Shown piece after piece: positions 26,654-35,361 of a stretch of DNA of 64,000 bases (the first letter of the stretch is position 1; every line of letters starts with the position of its first letter). The DNA comes from Rapidithrix thailandica (lineage in GTDB: Bacteria; Bacteroidota; Bacteroidia; Cytophagales; Flammeovirgaceae). Position numbers and translations under genes: made by a program. Location of the stretch: NCBI RefSeq assembly GCF_039710355.1, contig NZ_JBDKWZ010000026.1, positions 1-64,000 of the forward strand, written 5' to 3'. The notes beneath the pieces are model-generated. The model was not told where the DNA came from. It saw nothing but the letters and a program-made list of their open reading frames with translations, and ran no database searches.

Positions 26654-26700
26654 TTTTTTAAATTATTCTGCCTGGCCCCTATGATGTTGATGGTTTTCAT
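26650..26700 (-). pseudogene. N-terminal remnant of a UvrA-type ABC ATPase gene
   Basis: From an ATG at 26700 (minus strand) 17 codons read 'KTINIIGARQNNLKNI', which is the standard N-terminus of UvrA and UvrA-like drug-resistance ABC proteins. The homology then stops and the sequence continues as the end of an MFS transporter gene in a different frame. This is best read as a deletion junction. I infer that a uvrA-like gene and a transporter gene once stood here in the same orientation. Confidence 0.55.
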
Positions 26701-26757
26701 GGCTTTGTATAGTTGCCGAAGATTATGTCGCCTTTTTTAAGACCGGGCAAAAACACT

Positions 26758-27132
26758 TTATTCAACAGGCGGCCACTTCCCTTTTTGTTTGGCAATATCA
26801 ATTAGCCGTTGTCCCTGTTCGGTCATCAAGCCCGCTTGAGTCAGTCTTTCCACTCTTTCTATATTGGGTTTGCTCCAATGGCTGTTGGGTCTGCGGGGAG
26901 AAAACCGCTGATAAAAACTTTCATCGTCCCGTTTGTTTGCCAAAGAATCGATCTAGCCAAAACACAGTGCTTCCTCCACTGCTTCGTGGTGAGGGATTCC
27001 TTCCATTTTGCTTTTTTTGCGGCAAATAATCAGACAAACTTCTTTTTTGGATTGGCTATTTTGCTCCAGCCATTTGCGCCATTGCGAGCGGGTTTTGGCA
27101 TAAAAAGTTTCAATACCTCTGTTGGTTTCCAT
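26758..27132 (-). pseudogene. YdeI/OmpD-associated-like gene broken by an amber codon
   Basis: From ATG 27132 the frame encodes a protein with the YdeI-type blocks 'FYAKTRSQWRKWLEQN', 'HHEAVEEALCFG' and 'SFYQRFSPRRPNSHWSK'. Codon 60 (26953-26955) is TAG where the family has Trp in 'CFGWIDS'. A single base (26954) explains it. After the stop the same frame goes on to residue 124. The C-terminus is also shorter than the ~190 residues of typical members and abuts the deletion scar at 26.5-26.7 kb. It starts 18 bp after the VOC gene on the same strand, so the two were probably cotranscribed. Confidence 0.85.
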
Positions 27133-27150
27133 GATGCTTTCCGGTTACGT

Positions 27151-27567
27151 TTAATTTTTATCGGTTGAATTGAGTATCTCGAGGTAATGGCGGTTGTACA
27201 TAATGCCCAACACATTTCCGAAAGGGTCTATAACTGATGCCGTCACAAAGCCCTCTCCCCGTTCGATAACAGGTTGGTATTCCTTGGCCCCCATGGCAAT
27301 GAGCTTTTCCATGATTCCCTCTAAATCCTCCACATGCCAGTAGATAATAGCCCCGCCCGGAGAATGCATGGCTCCATTTGGCGCGTACTTGCTGTCGATA
27401 ATGCCCAACTCGTGTTGATAGTCGCCCAGACGGAATTCTATATAGCCTGGCACTTCAAAGTAAGGAGAGACCTCCAGTAATTCAGTATACCATTTCTTAG
27501 CTGCGTCCAGGTCGGATGCATAAAAACTCACCGTTGAAAGTCCTCGTAAGACGGATGATTTAGCCAT
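27151..27567 (-). CDS. VOC family protein (glyoxalase/bleomycin-resistance fold)
   Basis: A 138-residue protein from the ATG at 27567 (an upstream ATG at 27597 overlaps the promoter). The fold is seen in 'TVSFYASDLDAAKKWYTELLEV', 'YIEFRLGDYQHELGI', 'IIYWHVEDLEGIMEKL' and 'VTASVIDPFGNVLGI'. Putative metal ligands include a His in 'HELGI' and the Glu replacement near the C-terminus; substrate unknown. It is followed by the broken YdeI-like gene. A TACTTTTG element lies 28 bp upstream. Confidence 0.87.
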   Translation of the reverse strand: MAKSSVLRGLSTVSFYASDLDAAKKWYTELLEVSPYFEVPGYIEFRLGDYQHELGIIDSKYAPNGAMHSPGGAIIYWHVEDLEGIMEKLIAMGAKEYQPVIERGEGFVTASVIDPFGNVLGIMYNRHYLEILNSTDKN

Positions 27568-27594
27568 TGAATTTTTGTTTAAAATTGATCTATT

Positions 27595-27602
27595 CAAAAG
27601 TA
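27595..27602 (-). promoter_or_regulatory. Candidate -7 promoter element of the VOC gene
   Basis: The minus strand reads TACTTTTG, 28 bp before the ATG at 27567, at the same distance as the element before the oxidoreductase gene at 25554. Confidence 0.5.
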
Positions 27603-27896
27603 AAATGGCCGGGTGACAGCCCTATGTCAGTAGGGAGATACAGTTTGTTAAAAAAACTTTGAGGCACTACCAGGAAAGACTTATTCTCGTTGAAAAATGT
27701 CAGCGTATGTTTAGTAGTCGTTCGGAATTTCTTATCTGTTAAAACAACTTCTTTTTACCAGTAAAAAGCCTTAAGATGAAATCTAACTCCGTTTCCCATC
27801 TATAGTTAAGAATGGCCCCGTATGAATGGCTCACAAAACAAGAAGGCAAGAGCCGTAGGACTCTTGCTGTGTATCATGATGCCGTAGCTCCACGGG

Positions 27897-28583
27897 TCAA
27901 ACCGAGTGATTCCGCAGCGTGAGCATTTCATTGCCACCCTTTTGAAACTCGTAGTTCACCTTTGAAACGATCAATTCATAATCGGTCCCGAATGTTTCCA
28001 ATATACCGTCAAGTACTTCTGATTTTCCGGCATTCAGATTCACGATCGGAAAGATTCTCACTTCTTTACAAAGCCGCAGCATTTCGCGGATGGATTGCAG
28101 GTGAAAATCAAGCCCGAGTTGTGCGTAGAGTATTAAAAAATGAGAACTAAGCCCCAGGTCGAAGGCTTGATCTGCAAACTCGGTTTTAGCCGGTAATTCA
28201 TGATAAAGGTACCTGCTTTTACTGCTTTCCTTTTCGAAATCAGCCAAAAAACTCGCCATCGCTTCCATGCGTATTCTTTCCAGTTCGTCAATGCTTTTGA
28301 TGCTTGTCCAGACAAAGTTATCTCGGTTCTCTTGCATCTGCCGGATGATCGTGTCTTTGGTTTCGTGGATCCGCTCCCGCAGCTCATCGGCTGTAAACTG
28401 GTAAACCGGGTCCAAGGAGGTCACTTCTTTACCTTGCCGGTGCATTTCCAAATTGAAACTAGCCGGCCCGTCACCAAAGCTGATGATCCGTTTACTTAAG
28501 TCATGGGCTGTCAACGCAAACATATTGGTGTACTCTTCCAGGTTTCTCCCCCAGGGGACAACATTTTTTAATTCGAAGGCCAT
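27897..28583 (-). CDS. Class I SAM-dependent methyltransferase-like protein
   Basis: A 228-residue protein from ATG 28583; the earlier ATG at 28658 adds residues that look like untranslated sequence. 'IISFGDGPASFNLEMHRQGKEVTSLDP' corresponds to methyltransferase motif I and the acidic end of strand 2. 'FDLGLSSHFLILYAQLGLDFHLQSIREMLRLCKEVRIFPI' gives motifs IV-VI. Several Bacteroidota and cyanobacterial proteins annotated as SAM-dependent methyltransferases have this layout. No substrate can be named. It follows the beta-helix gene pair on the same strand with an 80-bp gap. Confidence 0.75.
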   Translation of the reverse strand: MAFELKNVVPWGRNLEEYTNMFALTAHDLSKRIISFGDGPASFNLEMHRQGKEVTSLDPVYQFTADELRERIHETKDTIIRQMQENRDNFVWTSIKSIDELERIRMEAMASFLADFEKESSKSRYLYHELPAKTEFADQAFDLGLSSHFLILYAQLGLDFHLQSIREMLRLCKEVRIFPIVNLNAGKSEVLDGILETFGTDYELIVSKVNYEFQKGGNEMLTLRNHSV

Positions 28584-28662
28584 CGTTTTCTGTATTAAAT
28601 GTTTGTAGGGATTAGATTTCCGGTGGAAAACAGTTGATTTTTGCCTGTTACCTATCAAGCGC

Positions 28663-30036
28663 TTATTCTTTAATCTTCACAAAAGGACTTTCTCCCTTTT
28701 TCAGTAGTTCCACAAACTTAACATGGTCAAACTCATCCTCCTCGTTCCACACGGCCGGAGCTAAGAGTAGTTGCGGGTTTTCTAATCCAAAGCGCTCTCT
28801 TGGGTTTACGTAAGGGTAAAAGAAAACATTCTCCCGGCTGTTGCAAAAGCTGTCAATGACAATGGTTTCCTCAGAGGCCACGATGTTGATATCATGGTCA
28901 TTATTAAATACGAAAGGCACCTGTGTTTCTCCGTAAATTCCGATATGTCCGTCATTGTATTCACCGGCAAGGCCGTATTTGATGTCTCCTTTTCCCAGGA
29001 CATCGATATATCCATCAGCCGAGAAAATATAGTCGCAACGGAGGTTACCCGTGATAAATAAAAAATTTAACCCGTCATCTATCAAATTACCCTCAATCGT
29101 TACATTGCCATCTATCAGTACCATATAGCTGTCCTTGTCAAGGTCTTTTATCTGTGTCTTCAGCCATTGGCTATCCAGGTCCCCGTTGACCGTCACATCT
29201 CCCATGAGTACGACTACAGAACAATCCTTTCGTTGATAGGGAAATTCAACAATACCGTATTTACCAATGGCTTCCTGGTATGACATCACTTGTTTGGAAA
29301 TTTCCTTGGAAGGTGTTTCCGGTAGAGTGGCCGGCTCAGCCTGTTGTCGGATCTGCTCGATCATCCCCTCCATCTTCCTCAAAAAAGCTTTCTCTTCCTC
29401 CTTTAAGTTTGCCAATAGCCCTTCATTTTTCGCGCGTAACCATTGGAGATAATCCGGGTCGGATTTGAATTCTTGAAAGTCACCGAAATCCCGGTCTTTG
29501 ATAAGCGTGACCCTGATCACTTCATAGGCTGTTTCTTTTCTGTCCAGGGCCAGTAATATCCGCACTTTGGTGTCAATCACATAGAAATATTCCGGACTTT
29601 CCACATAAGAACAAGCCATTTCCGCAAAGCCCAAGGCTGTTTCCAAGTTTTCAGGCGTTTTGGCTTTTTGGAGTTGATTCCAGGCCAGGGTATTGCCGGC
29701 CACCCTGATGACTTCTTCTTCAAACTGCCCCATTTCGGTAAAATGCCAGACAGTGCGTAAATGGCCGTTAGGCGCTAAAATATCCATGCATTTCCGCGCA
29801 GCAGCCTCCCCCTGTTGATGAAAATCCTGACGCTGTTTCTTTTTATACCCGGTATTGTATTCCAAATGCGTGCACATATGCATGATCGAATAGTGCGAAA
29901 ACAGCAGGTTGTAGTCATCGTCTTCCGTTTTACAAAGGTCGATGGCCTGGTAGTAATAAGTTAAAACCTCTTTGGGATTGTATTCTCCCTTTTGTTGAAG
30001 TTTTTGAGCTTTTTTTATCAACTTGTTTGCGGTCAT
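28663..30036 (-). CDS. Hypothetical protein: TPR-like N-terminus plus C-terminal beta-helix domain
   Basis: A 457-residue cytosolic protein with two parts. Residues about 1-230 are helical and resemble tetratricopeptide-type repeats ('YYYQAIDLCKTEDDDYNLLFSHYSIMH', 'ETALGFAEMACSYVESPEYF'). Residues about 265-400 have short alternating strand motifs ('VTVNGDLDS', 'VLIDGNVTIEGNLIDD', 'LFITGNLRCDYIFSADGYIDVLGKGD') that suggest a polymer-forming, bactofilin-like beta-helix. The same helix domain occurs in the next upstream gene (30155-30880), so the two are paralogues. The function is unknown. No signal peptide. Confidence 0.7.
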   Translation of the reverse strand: MTANKLIKKAQKLQQKGEYNPKEVLTYYYQAIDLCKTEDDDYNLLFSHYSIMHMCTHLEYNTGYKKKQRQDFHQQGEAAARKCMDILAPNGHLRTVWHFTEMGQFEEEVIRVAGNTLAWNQLQKAKTPENLETALGFAEMACSYVESPEYFYVIDTKVRILLALDRKETAYEVIRVTLIKDRDFGDFQEFKSDPDYLQWLRAKNEGLLANLKEEEKAFLRKMEGMIEQIRQQAEPATLPETPSKEISKQVMSYQEAIGKYGIVEFPYQRKDCSVVVLMGDVTVNGDLDSQWLKTQIKDLDKDSYMVLIDGNVTIEGNLIDDGLNFLFITGNLRCDYIFSADGYIDVLGKGDIKYGLAGEYNDGHIGIYGETQVPFVFNNDHDINIVASEETIVIDSFCNSRENVFFYPYVNPRERFGLENPQLLLAPAVWNEEDEFDHVKFVELLKKGESPFVKIKE

Positions 30037-30154
30037 GATACTAAAGGTGATTTTGACAGATATTTATACACACGCCTCAACGATCCGGTACAAACGAATC
30101 TGCGATAGATCCGGCCGGGTGAGAGAATCAGTGTTTGCTGTGAAGAAGTATTTT

Positions 30155-30880
30155 TTATTTCAACACGGGTTTTCCACTCCTCACATATTTTAAAAAGTTG
30201 CGCCACTCCATAAACTCCCATATGGCGTCCGTTTCCGCTTCCTCTAAGATTTCCAAATACTCCGGATCCAATAAGGCAAGTACATCAGGGTGTAATATAT
30301 CGATCAGTTCCGCGAGTGGTTTATCATTCAAATTGAACAGCTTCTTTTGGGCATTGTCATTTAACCGGTACGTGTTTCCCAAAGCGTAGTCAAAATGAAT
30401 AGGGCCTTCTATTTGAAAAAAATACTCCTCCGGACAGAAGAATCTGGCCTTGGCACTTCCGTAAACCCCGGTCATTCCATGATTATAGTCACCCAACAGG
30501 CATTGTCCAACCTCCAGGTTCCCGTTGACATGTAAAGTCCCGCTGGTCACCATATTGGTAGCGCGGACATTACCCGTTACAAAAACAAAGGTTTCCGGGT
30601 CATCATAAATGGACAAACAACCATCCACAATTAAGTTTCCGTCCACGATCAGATTACAAATATTGCATTCAAACAAATTCAGATCCTCTGTGAGGGTGAG
30701 GTCCCCTTGGTGATAGACTGTGTCCAAATGATCACTGTCCAACTCACTCAGGTAGGTCTTTACGGCTGAGTGGCTGTTTTTATGGGCCAGGGAAAGCACC
30801 TGTTGGAGCAAGGCTTTGCTGTCGAGTTCGCCTTTCAATACACTTTTTCCGTTTTTGTAGATGGTTTCTTTGATTTCCAT
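30155..30880 (-). CDS. Hypothetical protein with beta-helix domain, paralogue of its neighbour
   Basis: A 241-residue protein from ATG 30880. Residues about 60-150 carry the beta-helix-like block 'LIVDGNLIVDGCLSI', 'FVFVTGNVRATNMVTSGTLHVNGNL' and 'GDYNHGMTGVYGSAKARFF', which lines up with the C-terminal domain of the protein encoded just downstream. The TPR-like part is absent; instead a helical C-terminus with 'LAELIDILHPDVLALLDPEYLE' follows. Both genes run in the same direction, 118 bp apart. No named function. Confidence 0.68.
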   Translation of the reverse strand: MEIKETIYKNGKSVLKGELDSKALLQQVLSLAHKNSHSAVKTYLSELDSDHLDTVYHQGDLTLTEDLNLFECNICNLIVDGNLIVDGCLSIYDDPETFVFVTGNVRATNMVTSGTLHVNGNLEVGQCLLGDYNHGMTGVYGSAKARFFCPEEYFFQIEGPIHFDYALGNTYRLNDNAQKKLFNLNDKPLAELIDILHPDVLALLDPEYLEILEEAETDAIWEFMEWRNFLKYVRSGKPVLK

Positions 30881-31240
30881 GGTATTGGATTTAATATAAG
30901 TATAGATTTTCAAGTTTATTGATGCAAGTCACGATCTCATCACAACAATGTCAATTCAGCAAAACCGGGAATAAACGATGATGTCATTTGAGATGGAGTC
31001 ATTGGAACAGTAAAGATCAATTTCCATTACATATTTCCACTATATAAATATAGCGACCCGGGCTATCTATACAAGCATTTCTCCCAAGAATTTATTCTCC
31101 AACGAGGCAGAGTAGGTGAATTTGTCATTCAAGGCATATTGCAAAAACTTAGCGCCAATATTTAATGCGTGAAAAAGGGAGGAAAAAGCCTTAAAAGTTA
31201 TTCCGTTCGTTTCATCATTCCTTCTCCCAATTGTTGCGTC
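30881..31240. other. Gene-free stretch
   Basis: 360 bp between two leftward genes without a frame of useful size, repeat, or strong hairpin with a T-run. It should hold the promoter of the beta-helix gene pair, but no exact TAnnTTTG match was found. Confidence 0.5.
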
Positions 31241-31846
31241 TCACCTTACACAGCCTAAGCGGAAAAATAGCTCTTCGGAAATGGGATATTCTTTTTCTTC
31301 CGGCACACCGGGAAAGTTGGTGGCCCCTCCCTTTTTGATCCGGCTGATTTCATGTGCTAATGAGGAAACATCTTCCACTCCTATGATATAATCGCTTACA
31401 TACTTTTTGATTACCTCTCCTCTGATGCCAATTTGTATAGCTTGACGCTCCAGCCTTCTCCCTATTAAATCCCGCTCCGGGTCCCACTGGTGAATCACAT
31501 CCGAGGAGTTGAGACGGTTTCTCCATACATCTTCACTTGCAAACACATTCTGATTCCAGTGAGACTCAATGGACTGGCTTATAATTTCGTGAAAGGCTTG
31601 ATGAGAGAGTTTGATTTTGGCAATTCCCTGCATGCGGTTTTTCGTTCCGTATTTGGTCCTTCTCAATACCCATCCAAACGAAGGTTTAATCCAACTGATT
31701 CTATCCAACCCAAAGCCTTTGCCAAAAGTCCCTAACGCTACAGCTGTCTGTACTGTCTGGGGTTTGAACGCCTGATAAACATACACTCCTTCTTCGTCAT
31801 AATCCGCATATATTAGTTTGCTTACACTTTCGCCAGTTGATTCCAT
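31241..31846 (-). CDS. DUF4291 domain protein
   Basis: A 201-residue protein that matches DUF4291 along its full length: 'IYADYDEEGVYVYQAF', 'ISWIKPSFGWVLRRTKYGTK', 'HWNQNVFASEDVWRNRL', 'HQWDPERDLIGRRLERQAIQIG' and 'YIIGVEDVSSLAHEI'. The family is widespread in bacteria and fungi but its function is unknown. The gene is monocistronic with no recognised promoter. The C-terminus after 'RIKKGG' is variable in the family. Confidence 0.88.
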   Translation of the reverse strand: MESTGESVSKLIYADYDEEGVYVYQAFKPQTVQTAVALGTFGKGFGLDRISWIKPSFGWVLRRTKYGTKNRMQGIAKIKLSHQAFHEIISQSIESHWNQNVFASEDVWRNRLNSSDVIHQWDPERDLIGRRLERQAIQIGIRGEVIKKYVSDYIIGVEDVSSLAHEISRIKKGGATNFPGVPEEKEYPISEELFFRLGCVR

Positions 31847-32247
31847 AGAGTTGTTTTTGATAATTTTTAATACAAATAAGACTTGTAAAAATAAACTTTT
31901 ACCTAAAGATTGGAAATAAGATTGTTATTTGAAGGACTTCATATATCTCATTTTCTTCCCCATAAGCCATTGCGCTTTTCTTACCATACCGAATCGATAA
32001 AAGCCCGTCCCTGAACCACATAAAAAATAATTTAACTTGGAATATTACTATTTTTCTAAGCATTTTATAGTATTTTTAAACGAATCATCAAAAGATGCTT
32101 TGGCAAACCATGGAACGGGCCTGCTAATTAACGGGAAATAGCTTATAAATGGTTTTATACTCACTGATGCGTATTTTTTTGTGCAATGTCATCAGATGAG
32201 AAGGCACAAACATGGTATTTTTTTAAAAAAAATTTGAGAGTGGTAAA
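31847..32247. other. Gene-free stretch between divergent genes
   Basis: 401 bp, AT-rich, no frame of useful size and no exact promoter motif. A long A/T run (about 32217-32237) lies just before the CHAT gene. Confidence 0.5.
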
Positions 32248-35151
32248 ATGAGGTTCTTCAATCAAGGGGTAGAATTAACGGAATACACGGATTCAATACC
32301 ATTACTGAAGTTTCATAAGAGACAGATGGTTTATGTTTTCCTGTTGTGCTTTGGTATGGGCATTTCTTTACAGGCCGCCGCTCAAGGTATCTCGCAACAA
32401 GACAGTATATTGTTGGATTCGCTTAATGCACAACCCGGCCGGCTTCTTCAAGACAGTACACAAGCAACAATTCTGGAAAGAGCACAGCAAATGCAAGTAC
32501 TGAACAAGTATCAAGAATGTCGTCACTTTTTAAAAAGTATCGAGGACGTAATTGACAAAGCCCCCTCTAAAAACGATTACTTTCAAGCCCGGATCCGGCA
32601 GCAATTAAGTACTACAGAAGCGCACATGGGTAATGCACAGGCCTGTTATCGTTATGGCAAACAAGTACTGTCGGCTTTTGAAAATTTACCGGAACCGGAT
32701 ACGGCTCTTTTAAGAAATAACTACCAAATCCTCGCTTCGGCAAGCAAGCAATTAGGTTACCGGGAAGAGGCCTTGCACTATTGCGACCGCTGGTTACAAA
32801 TGACTGATGAAAAGGAAACCCCACTGCAAAAAGCCCATGTATTGAACATGATGGGACTCATACATTCTCACTTATTTAACCAACGGGCTGCACAGGAATA
32901 CTTCCGGCAATGCTATGATCTCCGTGCGCAACATGCACCCGAATCGCTACCTTCCGTCATAAATGATATAGGCTTGATGTATTTACACTTTCAGCGCTAT
33001 GATTCGGCGATTGTATGGCTGAAAAAGGGTCTTGAGTTTCGCCATTCTAACCTGGATGAGCAGATTTTAATCCACGCCACATTATCGACACATATGTCAG
33101 ATGCCTATTTCCAACTGGGGAAAAAAGATTCTGCGTTACAGTATTCGGAAAATGCATTAGTCATACGGGCACAATACCAATCTCTTAAAGTAGATACGAT
33201 GCAAATGGCGGTGTTGGATCATATCGATATACTGATGAACTCCGAAAACAGACAACTGGCTCAAGCCTTTATTGAGGAGGTTACTCCTTTTATTCAATCA
33301 AATAAAAATCCTGCACTTGAAAGCCGCCTGTATGTCTCAAAAGCAAAAATGAGTATGCATTTTCAACAAGTGGACAATGCAATCAGATATTATAACCTTG
33401 CTCTTCACACCCTGGATACTTCCTTTATAAAAGGATCCGCTTTATTTCCCGATTCACTTTATATACCCCTACAACCTGACCTCTCTTTAATCAACACCCT
33501 GGAGAGCAAGGCGGATGCACTGGATCAACAATATACAGGTCAAAAAGACAAAACATTTCTGTTGGCCGCCATTGCCAATATGGAAAAGGCGGTGGAATAT
33601 ATGAACCGGTACATGTACAGGCACCCTGGCAGCATATCCGACCCGGTTGTTTATTACCATCAAAAAAGGCTGGTGGACAAAAGCCTTTCTCTATTGTATC
33701 AACTGTACCGGCTGGACAAAGAACAAGTTTCCTTACAAACCCTCTCCCGGTTGTTGGAAATAGAAAGGATCAATTCCGTTAGGAAAAACCTGATTTACCA
33801 ACAGTTGATTTTACAAAACCCACAAGCTGACAGCCTGCAAAAGGAATGGCAATACCTCAATGAAGCGCTAAGAATACAAGCAAGCCGAAACGCATCCGAT
33901 TCGTCTGTTACTTACGATTCCCTAACCGAAATACTCCACACGACCGATATACAATTTCAACAACAATTCGGTAACTATCACCGGTTGGCAATAGAAGAAA
34001 GTACGACCATTCCGGCACCCTTGCCCGGTTCGCTCTCTGAGAACAAAGCTTTGGTCCAATACTTTTTTGCAGGGGATGTATTGCATTGCATTTTTGCTAC
34101 CGGACCGCAATTTAAATGGTACGCCATCCCATGGGAAAGCGAGCAAAAAAAACTATTACATGAGGTACAGGTAATGCTGAGAAATCCTCAAGTACAGACG
34201 TACGACCGTTTAAGTGATTTGGGACGAGTTCTTCTTCCTTTTTTAAAGAACGTACAACCGGAAGAGTTGGTGATCATGCCCCATGGGCCATTGCATCACT
34301 TGCCTTTTGAAGCGCTGAAAATCCGCGAGGACTATTTAATACAGCACCATAGCATCGCTTATCTGCAAAGCTTGGCCAGAACCGCAGGCCCAGAGAGAAA
34401 GCCACGATATTTTTTGGGTTTTGCTCCCTTCTACTCCTCCGGTACAAAAACTTCCATCGGAAAGGTTGGTGTTGCGTATCACGCTCAACCCGTTTACCTG
34501 ACACTTCACAATAGTCAGGATGAAATCACCCTTACCGGAGGTTTTTTCGAAAGTTCGTACTTCCAAGGCCCACAAGCCACCGAATTCGCTTTCCGGCAAT
34601 CGTTAGCGAAACAGGATATCATCCACTTGGCGACCCATACACTCTTAGACGATGAAAATCCTTTGTTTAGCCGGATTCTTTTGGCAAAGGATTCCCTGCA
34701 CGATGGCAAGCTCTATATTCACGAATTGTTTACCTTGCCTTTACAAGCCCAGTTGGTCGTATTGAGTGCCTGTAACCAAATCAACCAAGACAAAGGGGAA
34801 GGACTCACTAGCCTGGCTACAGGCTTTTATATGGCAGGCGTCAACAAGCTAATGCTTACGCATTGGCCAGTACCCGAAGGAGAAAACACAGCGGTATTGG
34901 AAGACTTTTATAAACATTGGCGAAAGCAAGGAGAGGCAATGCCCCAGGCCTTACAAAGTGCCAAAAGGGAATACCTGACAACGAACGATGAGGCAAGCCA
35001 ACACCCTTATTATTGGGCGGGACTTGTATTACATCAAAACCAATATCTCTCAGACAAGGGGTTTGGCATCCCTTGGAAAACCCTATTCTCAATCATGGCA
35101 GTGCTTACAGGTCTCGCATTTTTGTTTATTTTTTACAAAAGACGTTCATAA
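32248..35151 (+). CDS. Exported CHAT-domain protease with TPR-like repeats and C-terminal membrane anchor
   Basis: A 967-residue protein. A hydrophobic segment at about residues 27-46 ending in 'AAAQG' acts as signal peptide or anchor; the true start may be the ATG at 32326, although the basic 'HKRQ' before it supports a longer n-region. Residues about 60-500 are tetratricopeptide-like helices, ~590-920 form a CHAT (caspase HetF associated with TPR) domain with catalytic His797 in 'HLATHT' and Cys842 in 'VVLSACNQ', and 'TLFSIMAVLTGLAFLFIFYKRRS' at the end is a membrane helix. The topology predicts a periplasmic protease held at the inner membrane. The substrate is unknown, and no gasdermin, STAND or other effector gene is adjacent. 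Confidence 0.88.
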   Translation: MRFFNQGVELTEYTDSIPLLKFHKRQMVYVFLLCFGMGISLQAAAQGISQQDSILLDSLNAQPGRLLQDSTQATILERAQQMQVLNKYQECRHFLKSIEDVIDKAPSKNDYFQARIRQQLSTTEAHMGNAQACYRYGKQVLSAFENLPEPDTALLRNNYQILASASKQLGYREEALHYCDRWLQMTDEKETPLQKAHVLNMMGLIHSHLFNQRAAQEYFRQCYDLRAQHAPESLPSVINDIGLMYLHFQRYDSAIVWLKKGLEFRHSNLDEQILIHATLSTHMSDAYFQLGKKDSALQYSENALVIRAQYQSLKVDTMQMAVLDHIDILMNSENRQLAQAFIEEVTPFIQSNKNPALESRLYVSKAKMSMHFQQVDNAIRYYNLALHTLDTSFIKGSALFPDSLYIPLQPDLSLINTLESKADALDQQYTGQKDKTFLLAAIANMEKAVEYMNRYMYRHPGSISDPVVYYHQKRLVDKSLSLLYQLYRLDKEQVSLQTLSRLLEIERINSVRKNLIYQQLILQNPQADSLQKEWQYLNEALRIQASRNASDSSVTYDSLTEILHTTDIQFQQQFGNYHRLAIEESTTIPAPLPGSLSENKALVQYFFAGDVLHCIFATGPQFKWYAIPWESEQKKLLHEVQVMLRNPQVQTYDRLSDLGRVLLPFLKNVQPEELVIMPHGPLHHLPFEALKIREDYLIQHHSIAYLQSLARTAGPERKPRYFLGFAPFYSSGTKTSIGKVGVAYHAQPVYLTLHNSQDEITLTGGFFESSYFQGPQATEFAFRQSLAKQDIIHLATHTLLDDENPLFSRILLAKDSLHDGKLYIHELFTLPLQAQLVVLSACNQINQDKGEGLTSLATGFYMAGVNKLMLTHWPVPEGENTAVLEDFYKHWRKQGEAMPQALQSAKREYLTTNDEASQHPYYWAGLVLHQNQYLSDKGFGIPWKTLFSIMAVLTGLAFLFIFYKRRS

Positions 35152-35361
35152 GGATTTGTACAAATGTGAAGACATAAGGAATGCTCCTTTGGATTTTGCT
35201 TCGATGGTCTCCTCTCCCTTTTGACCGACATACACTAAAGCTATATATCAAGTACTCCTATCATTTTTGGAGCTTTGCTCACTGAAAATCAACTCCTTCC
35301 ATTGACCATAGGCAATTCTCTACAGAGCATAAGTTGAACATCCTTGTATCTATCCCAATAC

